Under the pieces are notes generated by a model. It worked only from the letters and a program-made list of their open reading frames with translations. It had not been told where the DNA came from and searched no databases. The position numbers and the translations under genes are program-made. DNA of 64,000 bases, taken from positions 1 through 64,000 of the forward strand of contig JAAYBV010000056.1 in assembly GCA_012744475.1 (NCBI GenBank), in the 5' to 3' direction. The stretch comes from Phycisphaerae bacterium (lineage in GTDB: Bacteria > Planctomycetota > Phycisphaerae > Sedimentisphaerales > Anaerobacaceae). The first letter of the stretch is position 1. Each line of letters starts with the position of its first letter. Shown here one piece after another: positions 17,280-25,984 of the stretch.

Positions 17280-17327
17280 TTCTGTTTGGCGAATCAAGGG
17301 TGTCCGGTGCACTCTGCGAATTGGGTG

Positions 17328-17356
17328 TTGACCTCCACCCAAGATCGGCATAAGAT
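17328..17356 (+). promoter_or_regulatory. putative promoter of pseudopilin gene
   Basis: TTGACC (17328-17333) and TAAGAT (17351-17356) are separated by 17 nt and lie 42 bp before the first candidate start. One -35 mismatch and two -10 mismatches to consensus. Confidence 0.45.
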
Positions 17357-17397
17357 GCGATCGACGAAACGGGAATTGCTCAAGCACGAGACCCGAG

Positions 17398-18327
17398 ATG
17401 TGTGCGACACGGCGAGAATGTGGCGATGCGATGCTGCAATGCATGAGAGGTTCGCGCGAAGGCCGCCGACGCGGCCTGACGCTGGTCGAACTTCTCGTCG
17501 TCGTGAGCATCCTTTCGCTGCTCATGGCACTGCTGGTGCCGGGCCTGGAGAGAGTTCGTCACCAGGCCCGATCCGTCATCGGGATGCAGAGGCTGCGAGA
17601 GATCACCACCGCCGTCAACACGTTCGCCACCGATCACGACGAGCGCTACCCTGCGTCGATCGCAACGATTGGCATGGAAGACAGTTGGAACTGGCAGGCG
17701 CCGAACATGCTGACAGGATATCTGGAGCGAGCGCCCGGCATTCGGCGGTCGGTCAGCGCGTACCTGCGGCCGTACATCAGCGACGCCGACGTGATGTTCT
17801 GCCCGAACGCCCCGCTGAAGTATCGGCATCTCCAGGAGGCCTGGGACGCCGGCGATGAATGGGACCACCCTGAAAGCCCGGCGGTGCCCGACGCCCTGTT
17901 CGGCACGTACTGCCTCTACTGGAACTACGTGGGCTATCTCGGCCAGGTCGGCGGGCTTTTTCGAGGTCCCACCGGTCCGGCGCGAGGACATCGGGAAAGC
18001 TCCATCCTGGTCAGCGATTACTTCGGCTACGACCACTGGCGCAGCCGTCTGACGTTCGGAAGCTGTGAGGCCTTTGAAGACGCCGGTGTGGTCGACGGAA
18101 CGGCGATCTCATCGGCGTTCTGGTCCACACCGGGCAGCGGCACATTCGAAGAGCTGGAGCGGATGTCGCTGCGGCTTCGTGCCGGATACGTGGACGGCCA
18201 CGTCGAATCCTACCGGCCCGCCGAGACCCGAGCGATGCACGTGATCATGGAACCGGCGACCAATGAGCCGTACGAGCCCGGCATCGGACCGGGCGCCTTC
18301 TACGTACCCCGTGTCGGACTGCGATGA
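17398..18327 (+). CDS. type II secretion/pseudopilin-like protein with prepilin leader
   Basis: A 309-residue protein with a classic prepilin cleavage site: a basic leader ends RRRG, followed by LTLVELLVVVSIL with Glu at mature position 5, then a 20-residue hydrophobic helix. The rest is a soluble head with FATDHDERYP and a late strand G-Y-V-D-G-H-V-E-S, as in the large planctomycete pseudopilin family. Cleavage by prepilin peptidase and assembly or membrane anchoring are expected from the family; the specific role is unknown. The start is uncertain: ATG 17443 would give a compact 11-residue leader, while 17398 gives 26. Neither has a strong ribosome-binding site. It converges on wbpA with a 31-bp gap. 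Confidence 0.82.
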   Translation: MCATRRECGDAMLQCMRGSREGRRRGLTLVELLVVVSILSLLMALLVPGLERVRHQARSVIGMQRLREITTAVNTFATDHDERYPASIATIGMEDSWNWQAPNMLTGYLERAPGIRRSVSAYLRPYISDADVMFCPNAPLKYRHLQEAWDAGDEWDHPESPAVPDALFGTYCLYWNYVGYLGQVGGLFRGPTGPARGHRESSILVSDYFGYDHWRSRLTFGSCEAFEDAGVVDGTAISSAFWSTPGSGTFEELERMSLRLRAGYVDGHVESYRPAETRAMHVIMEPATNEPYEPGIGPGAFYVPRVGLR

Positions 18328-18358
18328 GAGACCGGGCCAGCCGCGACCGAACGAATAC

Positions 18359-19681
18359 TCACGCCTTCACGATCTTGCTGCGACCGCTGCGGACCGCCGC
18401 CGTCGCGTTGCGGGTGTCCACCACCAGCCTGGCGTTCTTGACGATCCACGGGTAATCATAGTCGCTGTGGTTGGTGGCGATCACCACCGCATCATAGCCG
18501 GCAAGCGTCTTGGCGGTCAGCGGCTTGCTCTTCATCCGAAGATCGTACTCGCGCTGCTTGTGCGTCTGCGCGATGTACGGATCGTTGTAGTCGACCTTCG
18601 CGCCTTTTTCCTTGAACAGCTCGATCAATTCCAGCGACGGCGACTCACGCACGTCGTCGATGTCGGGCTTGTAAGCCAGGCCCAGCACGAGGACCTTCGA
18701 GCCCTTGAGGCTCATGCGCCGCTCGTTGAGGGCATCAGCCGTCCGCTGCACGACGTACTCGGGCATACCGGTATTGATCTCGCCGGCCAGTTCGATGAAC
18801 CGAGTCGGCATCGCGTACTGACGCGCCTTCCAGGTCAGGTAGAACGGATCGATCGGAATGCAGTGACCGCCCAGACCGGGACCCGGATAGAACGCGTTGA
18901 ACCCAAACGGCTTCGTGCTAGCGGCACGAATGACCTCCCACACGTCGATGCCCATCCGATCGAAGAGCATCTTCAGCTCGTTGACCAGGGCGATGTTGAT
19001 GCAGCGATAAGTGTTCTCGAGAATCTTGGCCGCTTCCGCCACCTCGCAGTTGTCCACAGGAACCAGCTTCTCGATCGCGCACCGATAGACGTCCAGGGCC
19101 CGGCGAAGGCTTTCTTTCCCGTAGCCGCCGACCACCTTCGGGATCGTGGACGTGCGGAAGTGCTTGTTGCCCGGGTCTTCGCGTTCGGGAGAAAACGCCA
19201 GGAAGAAGTCCTTTTCCGCTTTGAGCCCCGACTGTTCGAGGATCGGCAGCATGACCTCACGGGTCGTGCCGGGATAGGTCGTGCTCTCGAGGACCACGAG
19301 CTGGCCCTTGCGGAGATACCTGGCGATCGTTCGGCAGGTCGTCTCGACGAATTGAAGATCGGGCTCACGGTTCTGCGTCAGCGGCGTGGGCACGCAGATC
19401 AGAATCGCATCCGGCTGCGACAGCTTGCTCATGTCATCGGTGGCGCGAAACCGGCCCGACTTGACCATTTCCGTCATCGTCGCGTGTGGAATGTGTTTTA
19501 TCGGGCTTCTGCCCCGATTGATGGTGGCCACCGCCTTCGAGTTGATGTCGAAGCCCAGGACCTTGGCGCCGCCCTTGCAGAATTCTCTTGCCAGCGGCAG
19601 ACCGACGTAGCCCAGGCCAACGATCCCCACGTAAACCGATGTGCGTCCGCTCTTTGGATTCGTGCTCTTGCGTCTGGCCAC
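18359..19681 (-). CDS. wbpA: UDP-N-acetylglucosamine/mannosamine dehydrogenase
   Basis: A UDP-sugar 6-dehydrogenase, probably oxidising UDP-GlcNAc or UDP-ManNAc to the uronate for surface polysaccharide. The 440-residue length is normal. It has the N-terminal NAD motif GIVGLGYVGLPLA, the ESTTYPGTT segment, and the active-site GPGLGGHCIPID with Cys274. The C-terminal UDP-binding domain has VLGLAYKPDIDDVRESP. The HCIPIDPFYLTWKA context is typical of the WbpA group and not of UDP-glucose dehydrogenases. The start is GTG at 19681. The next two genes on the strand, a CpsB-type phosphatase and HtrA, suggest an exopolysaccharide and envelope setting. Confidence 0.88.
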   Translation of the reverse strand: MARRKSTNPKSGRTSVYVGIVGLGYVGLPLAREFCKGGAKVLGFDINSKAVATINRGRSPIKHIPHATMTEMVKSGRFRATDDMSKLSQPDAILICVPTPLTQNREPDLQFVETTCRTIARYLRKGQLVVLESTTYPGTTREVMLPILEQSGLKAEKDFFLAFSPEREDPGNKHFRTSTIPKVVGGYGKESLRRALDVYRCAIEKLVPVDNCEVAEAAKILENTYRCINIALVNELKMLFDRMGIDVWEVIRAASTKPFGFNAFYPGPGLGGHCIPIDPFYLTWKARQYAMPTRFIELAGEINTGMPEYVVQRTADALNERRMSLKGSKVLVLGLAYKPDIDDVRESPSLELIELFKEKGAKVDYNDPYIAQTHKQREYDLRMKSKPLTAKTLAGYDAVVIATNHSDYDYPWIVKNARLVVDTRNATAAVRSGRSKIVKA

Positions 19682-19822
19682 AGCGACCTCGCCTTCCTAA
19701 AGACCTTGTGCGATCCCCGGCGCCCGACGTCCGGGCCGCGGCGGTATATCCGCGCCCTATATCGACAATTTTGTCCCCCGGATTCGCATTTTTGGGATGC
19801 GGCATGGGTAGGAGCGTATCCG

Positions 19823-20629
19823 CTACGACTCCCCCATGCCGAGGCTTAGCATGGCCAGATCCTCTCCCGCCACCAGCCTGCGCGGGTTCTCGATGCACAG
19901 AATATCGGCCCCGTCGCGACCCAGATACCGGCTGAGCAAGTGATAGGCATCGGTCATGCAGGGCGCCCGACCGGCTGTGTCGTGCGCATCGGTGGCAACG
20001 ACGAGGGGCAGCGACTCCTGGAGAAACGCCCAGGCCGCCCGCTCGCTGCGGCGTCCGAATCCGCCGAGGAAGCTGCCCGCCGTGAGCTGAAGGCAGGGTC
20101 GATAGGAGGCCCAACGACGGACGTACTCGGGGCGCTCTGCGAGGAACATGTGGCGCTCGGGATGCGTGATCACGCCGCACAGCCCGGCCGGCCCCAACCT
20201 GGCCAGCAGCATCTCCGGGTCGATGAAAACCTCGTGGGGCAGTTCGAGAAGCAGATACCGTCGATTGTCGGCGACGGTAAGGACCCGGTCGGATTGCACG
20301 AGGTCGTCGATCCGCTCATCGATTCGAACATCCGCTCCCGGCAGAACACGCACAGGAATCTGAGCCTCCCCCAGCAGTCCATTGAGCTGCGTCACGGCCT
20401 GTCGAATCGTTCCGGCATCGTACAACCCGTCGTAGCGTCCAAGCTGGTGCGGTGTCGCCACCACCGTCCTGATCCGGTCGGCCGCGAGGGCGCGGCACAA
20501 CGCCAGGGCCGAAGGCACATCCGGCGGCCCGTCATCCAAGCCGGGAAGGCAATGACAGTGCACGTCGGTGAAGCCGGCCTCTCGCTCGCTCCGGACCCTT
20601 TCCATGCTGTTCGCACCGGATGACTGCAT
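19823..20629 (-). CDS. CpsB/CapC-type tyrosine-protein phosphatase (PHP fold)
   Basis: Probably dephosphorylates a bacterial tyrosine kinase that controls capsule or exopolysaccharide export. The 268-residue protein has the metal-binding motifs of the CpsB/YwqE branch of the PHP family: DVHCHCLPGLDDG near the N-terminus, VATPH, THPER and VATDAHD. These supply the expected His and Asp ligands for a trinuclear metal site. ATG 20629 is preferred because a GGGTGG element lies about 7 nt upstream; an in-frame GTG at 20668 would add 13 residues. It lies 59 bp behind htrA on the same strand. No matching tyrosine kinase is in the window. Confidence 0.85.
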   Translation of the reverse strand: MQSSGANSMERVRSEREAGFTDVHCHCLPGLDDGPPDVPSALALCRALAADRIRTVVATPHQLGRYDGLYDAGTIRQAVTQLNGLLGEAQIPVRVLPGADVRIDERIDDLVQSDRVLTVADNRRYLLLELPHEVFIDPEMLLARLGPAGLCGVITHPERHMFLAERPEYVRRWASYRPCLQLTAGSFLGGFGRRSERAAWAFLQESLPLVVATDAHDTAGRAPCMTDAYHLLSRYLGRDGADILCIENPRRLVAGEDLAMLSLGMGES

Positions 20630-20688
20630 TTGTGCCCACCCTGTCCAGCCCCATTCGATCGACGCCACAATCCAGGACTATGACGAGA

Positions 20689-21831
20689 TTACCGCACGGA
20701 CTGGAGCGTCACTTCGAGATTGACGTGTTCCTCCGGCCGACGCACCTGCAAGATCACGCGGTCACCAATCTCGTGCGTGTCGAGAAGGCGGAACAAATCG
20801 CGGCTGTTGCGCACCGGCTGGCCGTCCACCGCGACGATCAGATCTCCCACGACCCGGCCGCGTGTATCATACCGCAGCGATCGCAGACCCGCCTTCTCGG
20901 CGGCGCTGCCGGACATGACTTCCCCGACGAGCGCCCCTTCCAGGCCCAGACGCCGCACGATGTGGTCTGGGGCAAGACTCACCCCGAGACCGGCCTTGGG
21001 TGGACGGCCGTAGCGAATGATCTGCGGAACCAGGCGGTTGACCACGTCCACCGGAACGGCAAATCCGATCCCGGCGTACGCCCCGGACGGGCTGACGATG
21101 GCGGTGTTGATGCCGATCAGTCGTCCCGCACTGTCCAGCAGCGGACCGCCGGAGTTGCCTGGGTTGATGGCAGCATCCGTCTGGATGACCCCCTCGATCG
21201 GACGGCCGGTCACCGATTCGATCACGCGACCCAGACCGCTGATGACACCGGTGGTCAGCGTCTGGTCGAATCCAAAGGGGTTCCCGATGGCGAAGACCTT
21301 CTGGCCCACTTCGAGGTCGCTGGAGGTACCCACCGCAATGGCGGGCAAGGTGCGACTCTGGGCGTCGATCCTCAGGACCGCCAGGTCCTTGTCGGGCTCG
21401 ACTCCGACCAGCCGGGCCGGCCAGGTCGAATGGTCCGCCAGCGTAACGTCGGCTGCCTGAGCGCTCTGGATGACGTGGAAATTCGTCACGATGTATCCGT
21501 TGGCATCCCAGACAAACCCGGACCCGCTTCCCTGCGGCACTTCCGTGGCGCGGAGGCTGAAGGGACTCCTCTGCGTGGCCTTGCTGGTGATGAAGACCAC
21601 CGACGGAGACGCCCGCCGAAACAGCTCGATGGTGCTCCTCTCGTCCTCCGCCAGGTCCCCTCGCGGCGTGACGGCGCGCGGCACGGCGTCTTGGTTGTGC
21701 AGGCCGAAAAGCCACGGCCGAATCTGCCAGAACAGCAGTACGACGAGTAAAGCCAACAGAAGCAGAATCAGCCCACGCTTGTGATCCGGTTCCGCGACGC
21801 TGCGCGTTCGATCCACGTTGTTCTCTTCCAT
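20689..21831 (-). CDS. HtrA/DegP-type serine protease with one PDZ domain
   Basis: A membrane-anchored envelope quality-control protease of 380 residues. A single N-terminal transmembrane helix (about 20-40, GLILLLLALLVVLLFW) is followed by a trypsin-like domain. Its triad is His119 (TNFHV), Asp149 (KDLAVL) and Ser227 (GNSGGP). One C-terminal PDZ domain follows (about 285-380), with the carboxylate-loop-like region G-L-G-V-S-L. ATG 21831 follows GGGAG at 9 nt, while the longer reading uses a GTG without a clear site. DegS-like architecture (one TM, one PDZ) suggests regulated proteolysis or folding stress response; the substrate is unknown. Confidence 0.92.
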   Translation of the reverse strand: MEENNVDRTRSVAEPDHKRGLILLLLALLVVLLFWQIRPWLFGLHNQDAVPRAVTPRGDLAEDERSTIELFRRASPSVVFITSKATQRSPFSLRATEVPQGSGSGFVWDANGYIVTNFHVIQSAQAADVTLADHSTWPARLVGVEPDKDLAVLRIDAQSRTLPAIAVGTSSDLEVGQKVFAIGNPFGFDQTLTTGVISGLGRVIESVTGRPIEGVIQTDAAINPGNSGGPLLDSAGRLIGINTAIVSPSGAYAGIGFAVPVDVVNRLVPQIIRYGRPPKAGLGVSLAPDHIVRRLGLEGALVGEVMSGSAAEKAGLRSLRYDTRGRVVGDLIVAVDGQPVRNSRDLFRLLDTHEIGDRVILQVRRPEEHVNLEVTLQSVR

Positions 21832-22039
21832 GACAGTCGTCTCCCATCGGGTGTTCACGATCGCCCGGAGCGATCTCTTCGTGCGACGCCGATCATCATA
21901 GGCCTCGCACGGACGACTGTCAAAGCCCTATCGCAGACGGTGGTCGAAGAACCAATCGACGGGACAGACTGCGCAGGAACCGGTCGATCCGATCTGTTGG
22001 CAAGGTGGCCACCCGGACACTGAAGACGTCAGGCACGGA

Positions 22040-22186
22040 TCACAAATGTCGTGCCGACAGGCGGCGATGGATCTCCATCTTGCTTTCCCACTTGTGGAAG
22101 TCCAGCGCCGTGGTGCGATCCCAGTTCAACTGCCATAGGTCGCGCCAACGACGCCACAGAATGCGCAGAAATCTTGCCGCCTTCAT
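22040..22186 (-). CDS. small basic Trp-rich protein
   Basis: A 48-residue ORF (MKAARFLRILWRRWRDLWQL at its start) with four Trp and many Arg/Lys. The first 22 residues could form an amphipathic cationic helix. It has one of the best ribosome-binding sites in the window: AAGGAGGGG at 22192-22200, 7 nt from ATG 22186 (a second ATG lies 3 nt upstream). There is no recognisable family. The strong site and codon-like composition support translation, while the absence of homology evidence keeps confidence moderate. It lies alone in a gene-poor stretch downstream of palindromic DNA. Confidence 0.5.
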   Translation of the reverse strand: MKAARFLRILWRRWRDLWQLNWDRTTALDFHKWESKMEIHRRLSARHL

Positions 22187-22344
22187 CATCACCCCTCCTT
22201 GGGAATTCCAGCATACTGGAATCCGCCGACACAATGACCTGCCTGGCTCATCTCGGTTGCGCCTGCATGCGGCCGCAACCGGACACGAAAGCATGTGCGA
22301 CGGGCTTGGTCGGTATCTGCCGGTCGTCTCGGCTTCTTTCGGAA

Positions 22345-22423
22345 GGACGCCGCCCGGGTGATGCGCCGCGATCGATCGCGCCGGGTCACTAATCCGAGCG
22401 GCGTCCCCGTCCATCCGTGGACG
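22345..22423. repeat. nested and adjacent palindromes in a gene-poor stretch
   Basis: GGACGCCGC (22345-22353) pairs with GCGGCGTCC (22398-22406). Inside it lies the perfect 14-bp palindrome CGCGATCGATCGCG (22367-22380). A second hairpin, CGTCCA-tccg-TGGACG (22408-22423), follows at once. The surrounding sequence between the small ORFs (22187-22492) has no other gene I can support. Confidence 0.6.
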
Positions 22424-22492
22424 TACCGAATACCGCCACCCATCCTTGGTCTGGTGTATCTTCGAATGACGGCCTGCCTCGGCGTCATTCGA

Positions 22493-22657
22493 TCACAACA
22501 ATCGCCGATCCCGTTTCTGCACAGACTCTCCCCGGGGAACTGTTCGCCGGGAATCGTGCGGCAAGAGTTCGTCGCCGCATGAAGAAGGTATGCCGGTCGC
22601 CGTCTGCCACCTTCGTCTGTTTCCGGCGACCGTAGCGGTGCTGATGGTTACTGCCAT
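22493..22657 (-). CDS. possible 54-residue ORF with strong ribosome-binding site
   Basis: ATG 22657 is preceded by AGGAGGAGG at 5 nt spacing. The product (starting MAVTISTATVAGNRRRW) has no recognised domain and reads as low-complexity, so the ORF may be spurious. It starts just past one copy of the 21-bp element described below. Confidence 0.25.
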   Translation of the reverse strand: MAVTISTATVAGNRRRWQTATGIPSSCGDELLPHDSRRTVPRGESVQKRDRRLL

Positions 22658-22675
22658 CGAGCCTCCTCCTGAGAA

Positions 22676-22696
22676 CTGTCAATTGTGGACACGACG
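22676..22696. repeat. 21-bp element, copy 1 (downstream of subtilase gene)
   Basis: CTGTCAATTGTGGA then (C)AC(G)ACG. It matches copy 2 at 25006 in 19 of 21 positions, in the same orientation, and lies 14 bp past the protease stop. Confidence 0.65.
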
Positions 22697-22709
22697 CAAT
22701 TCCCCTCGG

Positions 22710-24851
22710 TCACGGCTGGATCGTGAGAGCCTCGCGAAGCACCGCGGAAGACCCGTCGGGGTTGGTCACGCGCACATCCCACACCACAGGGACAGGCAGG
22801 GTGTCGCCGCTTAACGTCACGCGGCCCATAACCGAACTGGAACCAACGGTGCGAACACCAGTGACCACGGGAGTCCGGCCCTGCCCCTTCTCGAAGGTCA
22901 CCTTCACCCCCTCGACAAAACCCGTTCCGCGAATCATGATCGTGCCGGGCATCCCCGCCCACATGGATCGAGGCGTAATCGACCAGATCGTCACGCGAGA
23001 GGATTCCGCCGGCGCTGAAACGGTCACGCTCAGGCCGTCCCAGTCATCGTCCGAATCGTCGTCAGCCAGGTCGTGGCTGGCGGTGATGGTGTGAACACCG
23101 ACAGCGGCGCCATGCGTGTCCCAGGTGTACTTCAGCGTGGTGCTCCGTCCTGCCGACAAGCCCCCTTCGATGACGCGCGTCCCAATGGCAATGTCGTCGG
23201 CGGTGCTCAAAGGTGTAGCCTGGTCCGATGTCAGAGAGACGGCGACGTCTGCGTCCACGTCTTCGTCGCCGGTGTTGGCGACGGTGACGCTGATCTGCGC
23301 CGAGTCGCCCACGGTGACACCGGCCGGGCCGCTCACGGCGGTGATGGCGATATCCACGATCGGCGTGCGAACCGTTACAGATACCCTCATCGTATCATTC
23401 GTCGCGTCGTCATCGGTCATGTTGTGTCTTGCCCTCAGGGTGCGCACGCCGGCGGCAACACCTGTCGTGTTCCACCTGTAGGTCAGCGTCGTAGAGGCGC
23501 CGGGGCTCAAGGGGCCGGTCGTTGTCCTGCTCCCAATCTCCGAGCCGGCGTCGCCGGTCACAGTCACTGCCACCCCCGCCGGACAGTCCTGGTTCCCCAC
23601 GTTCTCGACCGTCACCACAACCTCGACAGAATCGCCCTGGACGACGTCGCTGTCGACGGCGATGTCTGCAATGGCCAGGTCCACAAACGCCGCCGGGAGC
23701 GCCGCCTTCTCGGCGTCGACAAGACCATAGCCCACCTGTCGGGCTGTAAGGCCTGCGAGCGGCTCGGCGGTCTCCCGCAGTCTGGCCCGCACCGCCGCGG
23801 CGCCCGAAAGCCCCAGTTCCGGCGATGCCCAGACCAGAGCCGCCACGCCCGCCACGTGCGGGCAGGCCATGGAGGTGCCGCTGAGACTGGTGTACCCGCT
23901 ATTGCGGTATGTCGACCGGATGTCCACGCCGGGGGCTGCCAGCTCGATCTCCGGCCCGACACAGGAGAAGCTCGCCAGACCGTCGGCGGTGTCGACGGCG
24001 GAGACCGCCAGGACCGAGCCATACGCCGCAGGATAACCGACCGCCGTCCCGTCGTTGCCGGAGGAGGCGATGAGGAGCACGCCCGCATTGTAGGCCAGGT
24101 CGCATGCCTCGCCCAGAGCGCTGCTGAACCCGCCTGTGAAACTCATCGAGACGATGTCGATCCCATTGTCCACACACCACTCGATCCCCTGGATCACGTC
24201 GCTGATATGGCCGCTCCTGTCATCGGCCAGCACCTTGACCGCCCAGAGTCGCGCTTCAGGCGCTACACCCACGACTCCGATGCCGTTGTTCCGAGCGGCC
24301 ACCACGCCCGCGCAGTGCGTGCCGTGCCCCTCCTTGTCGTTCCAGTGGGCAGCCTTCGTGCTGCCGTCTGTCAGGATGTTCCCGGCGCAGTTGATGCCTC
24401 CGGCGACCACCAGGTCGGGATGGCTCGCGTCAATTCCCGTGTCGAGAATGGCCACGTCGACTCCGGCGCCGCGGCTGCCGCCGTACTTCGCATCCCACAC
24501 GCGCTCAGCGCCGATCCGGTCCACGCCCCAGGGCATCTCCTGCGCCGCCGCATAAACGCGCCCATCCTCCTCGACGTACGCCACATCCGGGCGATTCCGA
24601 ATCCGCCCGATGGTTTCGTCGCTCAGGGTCGCCAGGATGACGGGCAGCAAATGGTAGGAGTGTTCAACCTGTCCGCCTGCGCTGCGGATCGTCTCAGCCA
24701 GCGCTTCGGGACTTTCCGTCTCGACGAGATGATTGAAACCGATGAGAACCTTACGCCCAGGCGAATCGCTCTGGGCTACCGCTGTTTGAACCTGACACCA
24801 ACCCAAGAGAATCGCCAGCGCGATCCTCCACGCTCTCCGTAGCGTCTTCAC
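22710..24851 (-). CDS. secreted subtilisin-like (S8) protease with CARDB and IPT-like domains
   Basis: A 713-residue extracellular serine protease. An N-terminal signal peptide (about 1-26, ending TAVAQ) and a propeptide-like region with VAYVEEDG are followed by the S8 catalytic domain. Its triad is Asp137 (AILDTGID), His176 (GHGTHCAG) and Ser327 (SGTSMACPH). Two CARDB-type adhesion modules follow (about 385-490 and 493-610), then an IPT/TIG-like domain to the C-terminus. The GTG start at 24851 has AAGGAGGG 7 nt upstream and places the signal peptide at the terminus. It is likely monocistronic, with its own promoter upstream. Near-identical 21-bp elements flank the gene. Confidence 0.9.
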   Translation of the reverse strand: MKTLRRAWRIALAILLGWCQVQTAVAQSDSPGRKVLIGFNHLVETESPEALAETIRSAGGQVEHSYHLLPVILATLSDETIGRIRNRPDVAYVEEDGRVYAAAQEMPWGVDRIGAERVWDAKYGGSRGAGVDVAILDTGIDASHPDLVVAGGINCAGNILTDGSTKAAHWNDKEGHGTHCAGVVAARNNGIGVVGVAPEARLWAVKVLADDRSGHISDVIQGIEWCVDNGIDIVSMSFTGGFSSALGEACDLAYNAGVLLIASSGNDGTAVGYPAAYGSVLAVSAVDTADGLASFSCVGPEIELAAPGVDIRSTYRNSGYTSLSGTSMACPHVAGVAALVWASPELGLSGAAAVRARLRETAEPLAGLTARQVGYGLVDAEKAALPAAFVDLAIADIAVDSDVVQGDSVEVVVTVENVGNQDCPAGVAVTVTGDAGSEIGSRTTTGPLSPGASTTLTYRWNTTGVAAGVRTLRARHNMTDDDATNDTMRVSVTVRTPIVDIAITAVSGPAGVTVGDSAQISVTVANTGDEDVDADVAVSLTSDQATPLSTADDIAIGTRVIEGGLSAGRSTTLKYTWDTHGAAVGVHTITASHDLADDDSDDDWDGLSVTVSAPAESSRVTIWSITPRSMWAGMPGTIMIRGTGFVEGVKVTFEKGQGRTPVVTGVRTVGSSSVMGRVTLSGDTLPVPVVWDVRVTNPDGSSAVLREALTIQP

Positions 24852-24984
24852 GGTCGCACCCTCCTTGCAGCACACCCCTGACCTCCTTGGCACACCCCTG
24901 CTCCACCGTTCAGGCTCACACCGGGGGAAGCGACGTGCACATTTCGGACACATGGTCCGGTACGACCCTCCTCACATTAGCCCC

Positions 24985-25012
24985 ATGATAACTACATGTG
25001 ACGATCTGTCAA
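24985..25012 (-). promoter_or_regulatory. promoter of subtilase gene
   Basis: On the minus strand a perfect TTGACA (25012-25007) and TATCAT (24990-24985) are separated by 16 nt. The expected start near 24978 leaves a leader of about 127 nt. The -35 box lies inside copy 2 of the 21-bp element. Confidence 0.6.
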
Positions 25013-25026
25013 TTGTGGAAACTACG
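25006..25026. repeat. 21-bp element, copy 2 (overlaps subtilase promoter)
   Basis: CTGTCAATTGTGGA then (A)AC(T)ACG; 19 of 21 positions are shared with copy 1 at 22676. It contains the minus-strand -35 box and a CAATTG palindrome. Confidence 0.65.
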
Positions 25027-25071
25027 TATTGTAGATTGGGCTGTCTGCACAATCCAGAAAACCAGCGTTCC

Positions 25072-25659
25072 TCAACGATCGCCGGCGCTGCCGAAGGTGT
25101 TCGGCTTGGCGGCAAACACCCTGGCGTTGAAATCGGCGACAATGTCGCGACAGGCGTCACTGAGTCTGTCGGCGGGAATCACGCACATCAGGTGCTGCGA
25201 AAGAACGGCCAGGTCGTCCGTCTTCGGCAGCCCCTCGATCGCCGCGACCAGCTGTCGCATCCCCACCTCCAGGGGCTGGTCTCTCTGAAGCAGGCCGGCG
25301 TTGATGATGTAGCGCCACGCCTGCGCCAGCGTCGAGAGCATGTTCATCTGCGGCCCGTGCTTGAGCACGACCACGGAAAGCCCGATCGCGGTGGTGTTGC
25401 CCTCGTCATCCAGAAGCGCCTGGGTCACGAACTTGATCGTCCACTGCGGATTCTGCTCGACCAAACGCACTCCCGCGTACGGCCCAAACGCCTGGGCCAT
25501 GTGCAGGCGGATCGCCTCGGCGAGCGGCTGCGGGGCATTGATATCCAGCCGGATCGATACCGAGGGCCTCGCTTGCTCCGGAATCGCGCCATTCGGGCCG
25601 TAGGCTGCCGGCAGGCTCAAAGACGTGGCACACAACAGCAACACGATCGCAGGGTTCAT
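25072..25659 (-). CDS. small secreted protein of unknown function
   Basis: A 195-residue protein with an N-terminal signal peptide (MNPAIVLLLCATSLSLPAA). The mature part alternates beta strands and helices (IRLDINAPQPLAEAIRLHM, then WTIKFVTQALLDDEGN), but no family was recognised. The ATG at 25659 is supported by GGAGGAGG upstream; a longer reading adds Arg-rich residues before the signal peptide. It lies upstream of and co-oriented with the subtilase, but that gene has its own promoter in between, so co-transcription is not required. Confidence 0.65.
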   Translation of the reverse strand: MNPAIVLLLCATSLSLPAAYGPNGAIPEQARPSVSIRLDINAPQPLAEAIRLHMAQAFGPYAGVRLVEQNPQWTIKFVTQALLDDEGNTTAIGLSVVVLKHGPQMNMLSTLAQAWRYIINAGLLQRDQPLEVGMRQLVAAIEGLPKTDDLAVLSQHLMCVIPADRLSDACRDIVADFNARVFAAKPNTFGSAGDR

Positions 25660-25900
25660 CCTATACCTCCTCCGTGCAATTCTGACCGATGAACGCTCAA
25701 GGAGCCTCGCAAGACGCATACATGCCCTTGCTTCCATGGCTCCAACGCAGGTATTATAGGTCCACCGTTCGCCAAGTCAAGTATTTCCTGTCGGCCGGCC
25801 GACAATCTTGAGAAGAAAGCGTAGATGGGGCAGGCGGCCCCCTTGGGCGTCGGGATACCAGAAGACTAAGCATTTGTGGCCGATTCGCCCAACGTATCGT

Positions 25901-25928
25901 TTGCCAGCATCAACGAATGTGCTATGAT
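25901..25928 (+). promoter_or_regulatory. promoter of rho
   Basis: TTGCCA (25901-25906) and TATGAT (25923-25928) with a 16-nt spacer, one mismatch in each box. The predicted leader is about 50 nt. Confidence 0.6.
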
Positions 25929-25984
25929 AACTCAGTTTCGCCCGACCACCCTGTTTCGGCGGCTTTTTCCCTTGGAAGGTTTCG

